A program made the translations under genes and the position numbers. Below the pieces are notes generated by a model. The model worked only from the letters and a program-made list of their open reading frames with translations. It searched no databases and was not told the origin of the DNA. A stretch of 64,000 nt of DNA from Methylophaga sp. GTDB lineage: Bacteria > Pseudomonadota > Gammaproteobacteria > Nitrosococcales > Methylophagaceae. The stretch spans positions 62,001 to 126,000 of the forward strand of contig JAFIFW010000012.1 in NCBI GenBank assembly GCA_020831825.1, written 5' to 3'. This document shows, piece after piece, positions 56,755 to 64,000 of this stretch; positions within the stretch are counted from its first letter, which is position 1, and each line of letters opens with the position of its first letter.

Positions 56755-57385
56755 TTGCTACAGCCACATCTTCAAGTTTCATTTCCAGAATATTCTGACG
56801 AGGCTCACCCAAAGCCAACAATGACAATGCTGTCTGGTAAGCCTGTTGAGCCTGTTGCTTATTGCCCATCACCACATGAATATCACCTTCAAGTTCGTGA
56901 TAAAGCGATGCAAAGCTGTCTAAGTTAGCTTGGGAAACAATATCCAGTGCAGCCTGATAATCGCCTTCGGATAACTTCAGACGTGCCAGTCGCAGCCTGG
57001 CAATCTCAGCATAACCTTCTGGCTTTGCGTTATCCGCAGCCCATTGAAGGTACTGTTGTGCCATCGCTAGGTCGCCATCGTCAGACGCTTTTGCCGCAAC
57101 TTCTACAGCAGCAAAACTGGCATAGGGTGTGCGTCTGAAATTACTGATGAGCTCCTGTGCACCCATTTCGGCTTCTTCAAGACGATCCTCTGCCAGCAAT
57201 ACCACCACCTGCTGATAGATATTGGCAGCATTGTGCGACTGCATCTGTTGGTAGTTAAGCCAGGTACGACCGCCAAAAAATGCCCCGATACCTAACAACA
57301 CAGCCATCAATACTGACAGGCCGTTTTCTCGCCACCATCGTTTGATTTCTTCTGCTTTTTCTTCATCCGATGCGTAAATATCCAT
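56744..57385 (-). CDS. yfgM: YfgM-family TPR membrane protein
   Basis: A 213-residue single-pass inner membrane protein. A cytoplasmic N-terminus (DEEKAEEIKRWWRENG) precedes one helix (LSVLMAVLLGIGAFFGG), then periplasmic tetratricopeptide-like repeats. YfgM associates with the SecYEG translocon and periplasmic chaperones. AGGAG precedes the ATG. It normally follows hisS, but here it follows lpxA after a 32-bp gap. Confidence 0.92.
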   Translation of the reverse strand: MDIYASDEEKAEEIKRWWRENGLSVLMAVLLGIGAFFGGRTWLNYQQMQSHNAANIYQQVVVLLAEDRLEEAEMGAQELISNFRRTPYASFAAVEVAAKASDDGDLAMAQQYLQWAADNAKPEGYAEIARLRLARLKLSEGDYQAALDIVSQANLDSFASLYHELEGDIHVVMGNKQQAQQAYQTALSLLALGEPRQNILEMKLEDVAVANES

Positions 57386-57417
57386 CGTTACTCCTGAATT
57401 TTAATCGTCTGACGGCA

Positions 57418-58188
57418 TCAACGAATGATGCCGCCCTTTTGTTGCTTGAGAAATTGTATGAGCATGTCCAATTCATCGTTTTCCTGCTCCAGATGAGCAA
57501 TCTTTTCGATTGAATCTTCAACTCTCAATCCAGCTCGGTAAATCAACTTGTATGCTTGGCGAATATTGCGAATCTGTATTGTACTGAACTGTCTGCGTCG
57601 CAACCCTTCGACATTGACACCTACTGGCTCAGCCATGTGGCCAGAGACAAGCACGTAAGGCGGAATGTTTCTGGAAATAACACTGCCCATGGCTGTAAAG
57701 GCGTGAGAACCTATATGGTTGAACTGACTGACGAGACTGAAACCGCCCAGAATGACCTGATCATCAATCGTTACATGCCCTGCCAGCGAGGCATTGTTGG
57801 CAAAGATATTTTGATTGCCAATGATACAATCATGGGCGATGTGCACATAAGCCATAATCCAGTTATCATTGCCGACTCTGGTAACACCGCCACCACCTAC
57901 CGTGCCACGGTTGATAGTGACTGACTCACGAATCAGATTATTGTCGCCAATTTCGAGTCGCGTCGGCTCACCATGGAATTTCTTATCCTGAGGTTCCTCG
58001 CCTATCGACGAAAACTGAAAAATCCGATTATTACGGCCAATGGTGGTAGGGCCTTTTATGACGACATGTGAGGAGATCTCACAGCCAGGTCCAATCTCAA
58101 CATCGGCACCGATGATCGTGTAAGGCCCGACTGAGACATCCTCAGCGAGTTTCGCAGATGGGTCGATAATAGCTGTTGGGTGGATCAC
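57418..58188 (-). CDS. lpxA: UDP-N-acetylglucosamine acyltransferase
   Basis: A 256-residue left-handed beta-helix enzyme, first step of lipid A synthesis. It begins [20 protein letters not shown]. The catalytic His is in [16 protein letters not shown], and the C-terminal helices are present. I chose GTG at 58188, which overlaps the fabZ stop as GTGA and gives the usual LpxA N-terminus. A GTG at 58212 would add eight residues. Confidence 0.93.
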   Translation of the reverse strand: MIHPTAIIDPSAKLAEDVSVGPYTIIGADVEIGPGCEISSHVVIKGPTTIGRNNRIFQFSSIGEEPQDKKFHGEPTRLEIGDNNLIRESVTINRGTVGGGGVTRVGNDNWIMAYVHIAHDCIIGNQNIFANNASLAGHVTIDDQVILGGFSLVSQFNHIGSHAFTAMGSVISRNIPPYVLVSGHMAEPVGVNVEGLRRRQFSTIQIRNIRQAYKLIYRAGLRVEDSIEKIAHLEQENDELDMLIQFLKQQKGGIIR

Positions 58189-58634
58189 TTTGGCATTTCT
58201 TGATTGACGCACATGATATCAGCGCTGACAACGATCTCGCCGTCAACACTGGCTTCACCGCTGAATTTCCACAGATTTCGTTTATTCTTGATTAATTTGA
58301 CTTCAAGCTTAAGCTGATCACCTGGCTCAACAGGTCTTTTGAAACGAGCGTTATCGATGCCAGCAAGATAATACAGGGCTTCATCAGAACGAATCGCATC
58401 CGCTGTCTTAAATGCCAACAGACCTGTGGCTTGTGCCAGTGCTTCAAGAATCAACACACCTGGCATGATCACCCGTTGAGGGAAATGTCCTGTAAAGTGT
58501 GGCTCGTTAAACGTTACATTCTTGATGCCTACCAGATGCTCACCTGGAGTAAATTCAATCACTCTATCGATCAGCAAAAAAGGATAGCGGTGCGGCAAAA
58601 GGCGCTGGATTTCATGTATATCGATGGTGTTCAA
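58185..58634 (-). CDS. fabZ: 3-hydroxyacyl-ACP dehydratase FabZ
   Basis: A 149-residue hotdog-fold enzyme of general fatty acid elongation. The N-terminal [20 protein letters not shown] and the catalytic [20 protein letters not shown] segment (His, then Glu) are typical. It shares 3-hydroxyacyl-ACP with LpxA and LpxD, which explains the conserved linkage. It overlaps lpxA by 4 bp. Confidence 0.95.
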   Translation of the reverse strand: MNTIDIHEIQRLLPHRYPFLLIDRVIEFTPGEHLVGIKNVTFNEPHFTGHFPQRVIMPGVLILEALAQATGLLAFKTADAIRSDEALYYLAGIDNARFKRPVEPGDQLKLEVKLIKNKRNLWKFSGEASVDGEIVVSADIMCVNQEMPK

Positions 58635-58717
58635 TCTCTTGTCCTTCGAAAGGAGTTCAGTTTAGCGCTGCCATATTACTGTGACCCGCCCCGGCGGTAA
58701 AGCACAGAAAAATGCAG

Positions 58718-59740
58718 TCAGTCCTGGCTACTCAGCAATTGCTCAAGTTCTCTGACACGCTGGTGGAGTGATTCCATCTGTCGATATCGGACAACATTCT
58801 TGTGCCATTGTTTGGCCGGTTCAGCAGGAATACCTGAAGAATAGACACCTGCCTCTGTGATGGACTTTGTCACCATGGTCATCCCAGTCAGCTGCACACC
58901 ATCGGCGATGCTCAAATGCCCACCCAGTCCAGCACCGCCACCAATTGCACAATCAGCGCCAATCTGTGTGCTGCCAGCAATGCCGACACATCCCGCTATC
59001 ACCGTATTGTCTCCAATACGACAGTTGTGGCCCACCTGAATCTGGTTATCAAGCTTCACACCATCTCCGATCACGGTATTTTCAATTGCACCACGGTCAA
59101 TGGTCGTGTTGGCACCGATTTCCACATCGTTGCCAATTTCGACACTGCCAAGTTGCGGGACGTTGATCCAACGGCCGTTATCATTAGCGATGCCAAAGCC
59201 ATCGGCACCAATCACCACTCCGGGATGCAGTATTACGCGATTTCCGATGCTCACACCGTGACAGAGTGTCACATTGGCAACCAAACGGCAGCCTGCACCG
59301 ATGCTGACACCTTGCTGAATGACGCATCCAGGTCCTATCTCAACGTTTTCAGCAACCGTAACATCGGCGTCGATAAAAACGTGGGCACCAATATGAGCAC
59401 TGTTATCAACATGACTTCTCGGATCCAGCCAGGCCGTCGGGTGAACGCCCGCCGGTAGATGCTTGACAGGAAACAATAAGCTGGCAATTTTAGCGTAGGC
59501 AACATAGGGCTCTTTGACTACCAGTGCATTACCTTCAACAGCTGCCGCATCTGCCTCTGTAACCAGCACAGCACCTGCCTGGCATTGGCTTAAAAACTTT
59601 CGGTACTTGCTGTTAGCGAGAAAGCTGATTTTGGATGCTGATGCAGCAGTCAGTGTTGCCACGCCATCGATCAGATATTTGGAATCCCCACGAATTTCAG
59701 CACCAACATGCTTGGCCAGCTCGGAAAGTGTCCAACTCAT
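58718..59740 (-). CDS. lpxD: UDP-3-O-(3-hydroxyacyl)glucosamine N-acyltransferase
   Basis: A 340-residue trimeric acyltransferase, third step of lipid A synthesis. The N-terminal uridine-binding domain has KISFLANSKYRKFL. It is followed by hexapeptide repeats, the catalytic His in IQVGHNCRIGDN, and a C-terminal helix (MESLHQRVRELEQLL). I chose the ATG at 59740, with GAGG upstream. A TTG directly before it is in frame. Confidence 0.95.
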   Translation of the reverse strand: MSWTLSELAKHVGAEIRGDSKYLIDGVATLTAASASKISFLANSKYRKFLSQCQAGAVLVTEADAAAVEGNALVVKEPYVAYAKIASLLFPVKHLPAGVHPTAWLDPRSHVDNSAHIGAHVFIDADVTVAENVEIGPGCVIQQGVSIGAGCRLVANVTLCHGVSIGNRVILHPGVVIGADGFGIANDNGRWINVPQLGSVEIGNDVEIGANTTIDRGAIENTVIGDGVKLDNQIQVGHNCRIGDNTVIAGCVGIAGSTQIGADCAIGGGAGLGGHLSIADGVQLTGMTMVTKSITEAGVYSSGIPAEPAKQWHKNVVRYRQMESLHQRVRELEQLLSSQD

Positions 59741-59749
59741 CAAAACCTC

Positions 59750-60262
59750 TTAGTTAGCCTTGCGTTTCAGCTCTTCCAGCACTTTGTCTGTCATGTCGAT
59801 GCTTTCATTCGCAAAAATAACGCCTTGATACAGCACAAGGTCGTAGGAATCCCTGATTGCAAGGTCAATAATCGCTTGGGCCACTTCTTCTTCCAGCTTA
59901 CGAAGTTCTTCATTTCTGCGAATCGAAAAATCTTCAGCAAACTCATCTTGCATGCGATTGAGTTCACGCCGCTCACTAACCAGCTTTCTTTCCAGTGCCT
60001 GAATATCTTCAGAACTCAAAATCGCACTGTCACGATTCAATTTTTGCTGCGTATCCATAATTGATTTCTCTCTGTCATTAAGCGCACGGCTTCGACTAGA
60101 GAACTCTCTTTCCAAACGCGCCAGCGCCTGACTTCTTTGTGGTGACTGTTCCAACACCACACTAGCATTGACCACACCGACTTTGATACCGGCAGCATGC
60201 AGCGGATGTGTTCCGGCAACAAATAAAGCAAACAGCAGACCGATAATTTTAATATTCTTCAC
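59750..60262 (-). CDS. skp: Periplasmic chaperone Skp (OmpH)
   Basis: A 170-residue protein with a signal peptide (IIGLLFALFVAGTHPLHA), a short beta core (IKVGVVNASVVLEQ), then long helices rich in Arg, Glu and Leu forming the tentacles that hold unfolded porins. The start is GTG at 60262, with GGAG six bases upstream. A GTG four codons earlier overlaps that site. It lies 9 bp before lpxD and follows bamA. Confidence 0.92.
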   Translation of the reverse strand: MKNIKIIGLLFALFVAGTHPLHAAGIKVGVVNASVVLEQSPQRSQALARLEREFSSRSRALNDREKSIMDTQQKLNRDSAILSSEDIQALERKLVSERRELNRMQDEFAEDFSIRRNEELRKLEEEVAQAIIDLAIRDSYDLVLYQGVIFANESIDMTDKVLEELKRKAN

Positions 60263-60283
60263 ACTTAGCTCCACTTAAAGAAT

Positions 60284-62584
60284 TTAGAACGCAGTACCCA
60301 GAGTAAACTGAAAGACTTCAGTTTCGTCACCACTTTGCTTACGTAATGGCTTGGCCACACTGAAGGCCATTGCTCCGAACGGCGAAATCCAGATGGCTGA
60401 TAAACCAGCTGAATATCTCAGCAAATCGGCTTCGAAACTTTCTCTGATATCGTAGACGTTGCCGACATCAGTAAAAGCACTTAGACGAACTGAACGCAGA
60501 TTACTGCCAACAAAAGGTACTGGGAAAATGATCTCGGCACTGCCTGTTACCAGCATATTACCGCCAATCGGCAAATCATTGCCACGGTCGTCAAACACCC
60601 TGCGACCCAGTGTGTTTGCCCGGAAACCACGAACACTTCGGATACCGCCCGCATAGAAATTCTGGAAGAATGGGAATTCATCGGTGCTGCCATAAGCATC
60701 GCCATAACCCAACTCACCTCTTAAAGAAAACGTGTAGGTATCTGACAGTGGATAAAACCAGCTGGTGTTATAACGCAGTTTGTAGTATTCCAGTGAGCCT
60801 AATGGCGTTGCCAGCTCTGCAGTAAATGTCTGCTCCAAACCACGTGTCGGCATGATGGCACTGTCTCGTGTATCACTTGACCAACCCAAGGTCACCAGCC
60901 ACGAATGAAAGCGGTTGCCTTCTTTATCAACGAAATCTTGGTAGCGCTGGATACGGTTTCCGCTCGCCTGACTTGGCAATGAAAGATCAGTATTTTCATA
61001 ACCAAAACCGACGAAAATGCGGTTTGTCTCAGAGATCGGCAGACCGAAATTCACGTCCCCGCCGAAGGTATCAGTGGTGAAACGGGCAAGGTTCGCCTCG
61101 AAGGCATCAGTTTTACGATAAAACGCGTTAAAACCCTGACTGATTCCATCAACCGTTGCGTAAGGATTGGTATAACCAAAGCTATACTGCGTATTGACAC
61201 GGCTATTGTTGAAGCCAAAGCGGATATGTTTACCACTACCCAAAAAGTTACGCTGAGAAACATTAGCATTAAAGATAATACCCTCTGCCTGAGAATAACC
61301 GATACCGGCTGACAAACTCCCAGAAGCCATCTCGGTCACACTGACATTCAGATCAACCTGATCGGAAGTGCCTGCAACGGGAATCGTCTCAACGTTGACA
61401 TCTTCAAAATAACCAAGGCGAGCCACTCGAGTTCTGGAACGTTCAACCTGTTGTGTGGATATCCAGGCAGATTCCTGTTGGCGCATTTCCTGCCGAACTA
61501 CCTCGTCACGAGTTTTACTGTTGCCTGTGATATTGATGCGACGGACATAGGCGCGACGACCAGGATCAACGAAAAAAGTCAGGTTAACTTCACGATTTTC
61601 CTGGTCGACTTCAGGAACAGCATTAACGTTAGCGAAGGCGTAACCATCATTTCCGAGACGGTTAGTCAGATTTTCGGTGCTTCGGGTAATTTCACGTAAC
61701 GAAAACACCGCATCCTGTCGAATAGTCATCAATGCAAATAGTTCTTCTTCCGGGACGATCAGGTGGCCGGCAAGGCGAACTTCGTTGATTCTGTATCGCT
61801 CACCTTCTGTGATGTTAATTGTGATGAAGATCTGTTTCTTGTCATCACTGATAGTGACCTGTGTCGATTCAATGGAAAAATCTACAAAACCGCGATCCAA
61901 ATAAAATGACCGAAGTGTTTCTAGATCAGCTGACAGTCTCTGGCGAGAATACTGATTATTGCGTGTGATACGTGAAAACCAGCCTCCCGTGGTGGATTCA
62001 ATTTGGTCCAGCAGTTCTTTTTGAGTGAAAGCAGAATTACCAACGATATTGATACTGCCGATAGTGGCAACCGCACCCTCGGTCATGGTGATTCTGATAC
62101 CAACCCTGTTTCGTGTCAGTGGGGTGACCTGTGAATCAATCTGAATACCATATTTACCTCGGCTGAAATATTGTCTCTGCAATTCCAGTTCAACGCGTTC
62201 CAGCATCGCTTGTTCGAACACTTGCCCTTCGGCAAAACCAATCTGGCGCAATGAACGAAGCAGTTCATTACTGTCGATATCCTTGTTGCCGACAAATTCA
62301 ATACTGGAAATTGCTGGTCGCTCTGCCACCTTGATCACCAAAATACCGTCCTGACGTTCCAATTGAACGTCACTGAAGTATTTTGACTTAAACAATGCGC
62401 GGATGATGCCGCGAGCATCATTCTCTGTCAGCTCCTCTCCCACTCTAACCGGCAGATAGTTAAACACGGTACCTGCTGAAATACGTTGCAGACCCTCGAC
62501 CCTGATGTCTTCAATGATAAATGGTTCAGCAAATGCAAGCGAAGACAGCAACCAGAAAGCCAGAAATGGGAGAAGTTTTTTCAT
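60284..62584 (-). CDS. bamA: Outer membrane protein assembly factor BamA
   Basis: A 766-residue Omp85 protein. A signal peptide is followed by five POTRA domains, beginning FIIEDIRVEGLQRISAGTVF and later EFVGNKDIDSNELL and VRRINITGNSKT. A 16-strand barrel follows, with the conserved GGIRSVRGF loop, and the protein ends in phenylalanine (FTLGTAF). It is the essential insertase of the BAM complex. The upstream gap of 58 bp to rseP shows no strong promoter. Confidence 0.96.
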   Translation of the reverse strand: MKKLLPFLAFWLLSSLAFAEPFIIEDIRVEGLQRISAGTVFNYLPVRVGEELTENDARGIIRALFKSKYFSDVQLERQDGILVIKVAERPAISSIEFVGNKDIDSNELLRSLRQIGFAEGQVFEQAMLERVELELQRQYFSRGKYGIQIDSQVTPLTRNRVGIRITMTEGAVATIGSINIVGNSAFTQKELLDQIESTTGGWFSRITRNNQYSRQRLSADLETLRSFYLDRGFVDFSIESTQVTISDDKKQIFITINITEGERYRINEVRLAGHLIVPEEELFALMTIRQDAVFSLREITRSTENLTNRLGNDGYAFANVNAVPEVDQENREVNLTFFVDPGRRAYVRRINITGNSKTRDEVVRQEMRQQESAWISTQQVERSRTRVARLGYFEDVNVETIPVAGTSDQVDLNVSVTEMASGSLSAGIGYSQAEGIIFNANVSQRNFLGSGKHIRFGFNNSRVNTQYSFGYTNPYATVDGISQGFNAFYRKTDAFEANLARFTTDTFGGDVNFGLPISETNRIFVGFGYENTDLSLPSQASGNRIQRYQDFVDKEGNRFHSWLVTLGWSSDTRDSAIMPTRGLEQTFTAELATPLGSLEYYKLRYNTSWFYPLSDTYTFSLRGELGYGDAYGSTDEFPFFQNFYAGGIRSVRGFRANTLGRRVFDDRGNDLPIGGNMLVTGSAEIIFPVPFVGSNLRSVRLSAFTDVGNVYDIRESFEADLLRYSAGLSAIWISPFGAMAFSVAKPLRKQSGDETEVFQFTLGTAF

Positions 62585-62642
62585 TGTTATACTTGCAACT
62601 CAATAGGCCGACGAAAGGGTAAGTTTACCTGCAATGGTTCCA

Positions 62643-63980
62643 TTATCCAAACAGTCTCGACAAGTCATTAAAAAACGCGAAAAACATCAGCAGCAGTAGC
62701 AGCATCAACCCTACTTTATGCGCTTGCATCTGAGCATGTTCAGACAGCGGTTTCCCTCTTATCCACTCGATCAGGTACATCATCAAATGTCCGCCATCAA
62801 GCACAGGAATAGGCAGCAGATTGAGTATGCCAAGACTAATGCTGATCATAGCCAGAAAACCTATAAAAGCTATAGTTCCCTGTTGAGCAGAACTTCCGGC
62901 AAATTGAGCGATAGTAATCGGGCCACCTAGATTATCACGTGAGACTGAACCAGTGACCATGCCCCAGAGGCTACGGCCTGTTGCAGAAATAAACTGCCAG
63001 GTTTGGGCAAAGGCAGCGGGAATCGCCGCCAACGGCCCATATCGCAACTCAGCAACGAGCTCGTCCGGCAATCTCTGTTGTTGTGGGTCAATCGCGATAC
63101 CGGCAAGTCCATATCCCTCTGCTGACTCAGCGGGTGTCATCTGCAATTCAAACGTCTGCCCATTCCTCTCAAGCACAATCTGCAAATCAGAGTTTGCACT
63201 GTCACGTATCAGCCTGACCCAGTCTTCCCATCCTTCCAGAACCTGGTCATCCGCTGATAACAGACGGTCACCCGGTCGGATGCCTGCGCGATCAGCTGCA
63301 CCGCCAGACACCACTTCACCAATAACCGGATCCATGGCTGGCCGATAAGGTCTAAAACCTACTCGCTGAAATAACTCTGCTGCTTCGTTCAGAGAGAGCT
63401 CGGGCAGGCTCAGTTGTCGCTGTTCACTGCTACCTCCGGATTTTACCTCCACGCTAACGGTTGACGCCTTTTCTGCCTCTGGTAATAGGCGCTGATAGAC
63501 CGCATTCCAGGTAGGTGCCGGCTTGCCATTGATGCTGACAATTTCATCGCCCGGATTGAACGAGGCATGATAGGCGGGGGTGCCTTCTGTGACTTCTCCG
63601 ATGATAGCTTTCAGCCCGGGAATGCCAATCACCATCATCAACCAGTAGGCAAACACCGCAAAAATCAGGTTTGCCAGAGGTCCTGCCGAAACAATCGCAA
63701 CACGATTAGCCAGCGACTGACGGTTGAATGACTGATGCAGCAGGTTTTCAGGCACCGCACCTTCTCGCTCATCAAGCATTTTCACATAGCCACCGAGAGG
63801 CAAAACAGCGATCACATACTCTGTTCCGTCCTTGCCAACTCTACGCCAGAGCGGTCGACCAAATCCAACTGAAAATCGCAGCACTTTGACACCACAGCGT
63901 CGTGCCACCCAGAAATGGCCAAACTCATGAACAGTGACCAAAATACCCAGCGCGATAATGAAAAAAATCAACGACTGCAT
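62643..63980 (-). CDS. rseP: Site-2 metalloprotease RseP
   Basis: A 445-residue inner-membrane zinc protease. The active-site helix starts with HEFGH at 18-22, and the second metal motif is PVLDGGHLMMYL near the C-terminus. Two PDZ domains lie between, around GEVTEGTPAYHASFNPGDEI and GEVVSGGAADRAGIRPGD. It cleaves RseA to release sigma-E, the envelope stress factor that controls bamA and skp in E. coli. Complete within the window. Confidence 0.95.
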   Translation of the reverse strand: MQSLIFFIIALGILVTVHEFGHFWVARRCGVKVLRFSVGFGRPLWRRVGKDGTEYVIAVLPLGGYVKMLDEREGAVPENLLHQSFNRQSLANRVAIVSAGPLANLIFAVFAYWLMMVIGIPGLKAIIGEVTEGTPAYHASFNPGDEIVSINGKPAPTWNAVYQRLLPEAEKASTVSVEVKSGGSSEQRQLSLPELSLNEAAELFQRVGFRPYRPAMDPVIGEVVSGGAADRAGIRPGDRLLSADDQVLEGWEDWVRLIRDSANSDLQIVLERNGQTFELQMTPAESAEGYGLAGIAIDPQQQRLPDELVAELRYGPLAAIPAAFAQTWQFISATGRSLWGMVTGSVSRDNLGGPITIAQFAGSSAQQGTIAFIGFLAMISISLGILNLLPIPVLDGGHLMMYLIEWIRGKPLSEHAQMQAHKVGLMLLLLLMFFAFFNDLSRLFG

Positions 63981-64000
63981 AAACGATTCACATATTCATG
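63968..64000 (-). CDS. Possible 3' end of the preceding gene (dxr expected), cut by window edge
   Basis: On the minus strand only one frame is open from base 64000, reading HEYVNRLCSR and stopping at TGA inside the rseP start (13-bp overlap). In many gammaproteobacteria dxr precedes rseP, so this could be its last codons. Eleven codons cannot prove it. Confidence 0.25.
   Translation of the reverse strand, partial: HEYVNRLCSR

Overview
The window reads as chromosomal DNA of a Gram-negative gammaproteobacterium with moderate GC content. It carries lipid A and BAM assembly genes, fabA/fabB, dapC-dapD-dapE, FolE2 and a TonB-dependent receptor. Two separate Mrp-type Na+/H+ antiporter operons and an SbtA-type Na+-dependent bicarbonate transporter point to a marine or haloalkaline, sodium-using lifestyle. 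A Methylophaga/Piscirickettsiaceae-like methylotroph would fit, but that is inference. I see no rRNA, tRNA, CRISPR array, insertion sequence or prophage.

Layout. 1-6168: a partial WaaP-like kinase, an EEP-family phosphatase/nuclease, a PepSY membrane protein, a class I glutamine amidotransferase, SbtA, a gamma-glutamylcyclotransferase-like protein and gluQ. 6442-12234: a complete canonical mrpABCDEFG operon. 12314-14582, minus strand: a diguanylate cyclase between an unknown downstream gene and a possible tiny upstream gene. 14602-21381: a second antiporter-like operon in the order E-F-G-(MbhD/MbhE/B fusion)-C-D-D-D. That is the order of the membrane arm of archaeal Mbh/Mbs complexes, with three ND5/ND4-like subunits, one lacking the conserved TM5 glutamate. 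21472-25297: YjiK-like, DUF1097, rnk, an NlpE-META lipoprotein and a DUF2007 protein. 25361-30636: ribF, divergent from xseB-ispA-dxs (isoprenoid precursors) followed by queD-folE2 (pterin/queuosine). 30708-34648: a retropepsin-like protease, a mobA-mobB fusion, moeA and ttcA. 34930-40057: a VOC protein, an EamA transporter, then the lysine/DAP genes dapC-dapD, yffB and dapE. 40063-42561: a small His-containing exported protein and a ZnuD-like TonB receptor. 42675-46205: a membrane protein with a fresh 30-bp tandem duplication, an SDR, purU, a MazG-like pyrophosphohydrolase, an esterase and a small ORF. 46236-47984: fabB and fabA.

48119-53684 is a type I secretion operon of LapB/LapC/LapE type, interrupted by a LuxR-type regulator whose receiver domain has lost every phosphorylation residue. 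No secreted substrate is present. 54158-63980 is one long minus-strand envelope block: rseP-bamA-skp-lpxD-fabZ-lpxA-yfgM-bamB-der. It joins two loci that are separate in E. coli.

The most unusual element is the pair of antiporter operons flanking a c-di-GMP synthase, and above all the second one. It looks like an Mbh-type ion-pumping arm with no redox module beside it.
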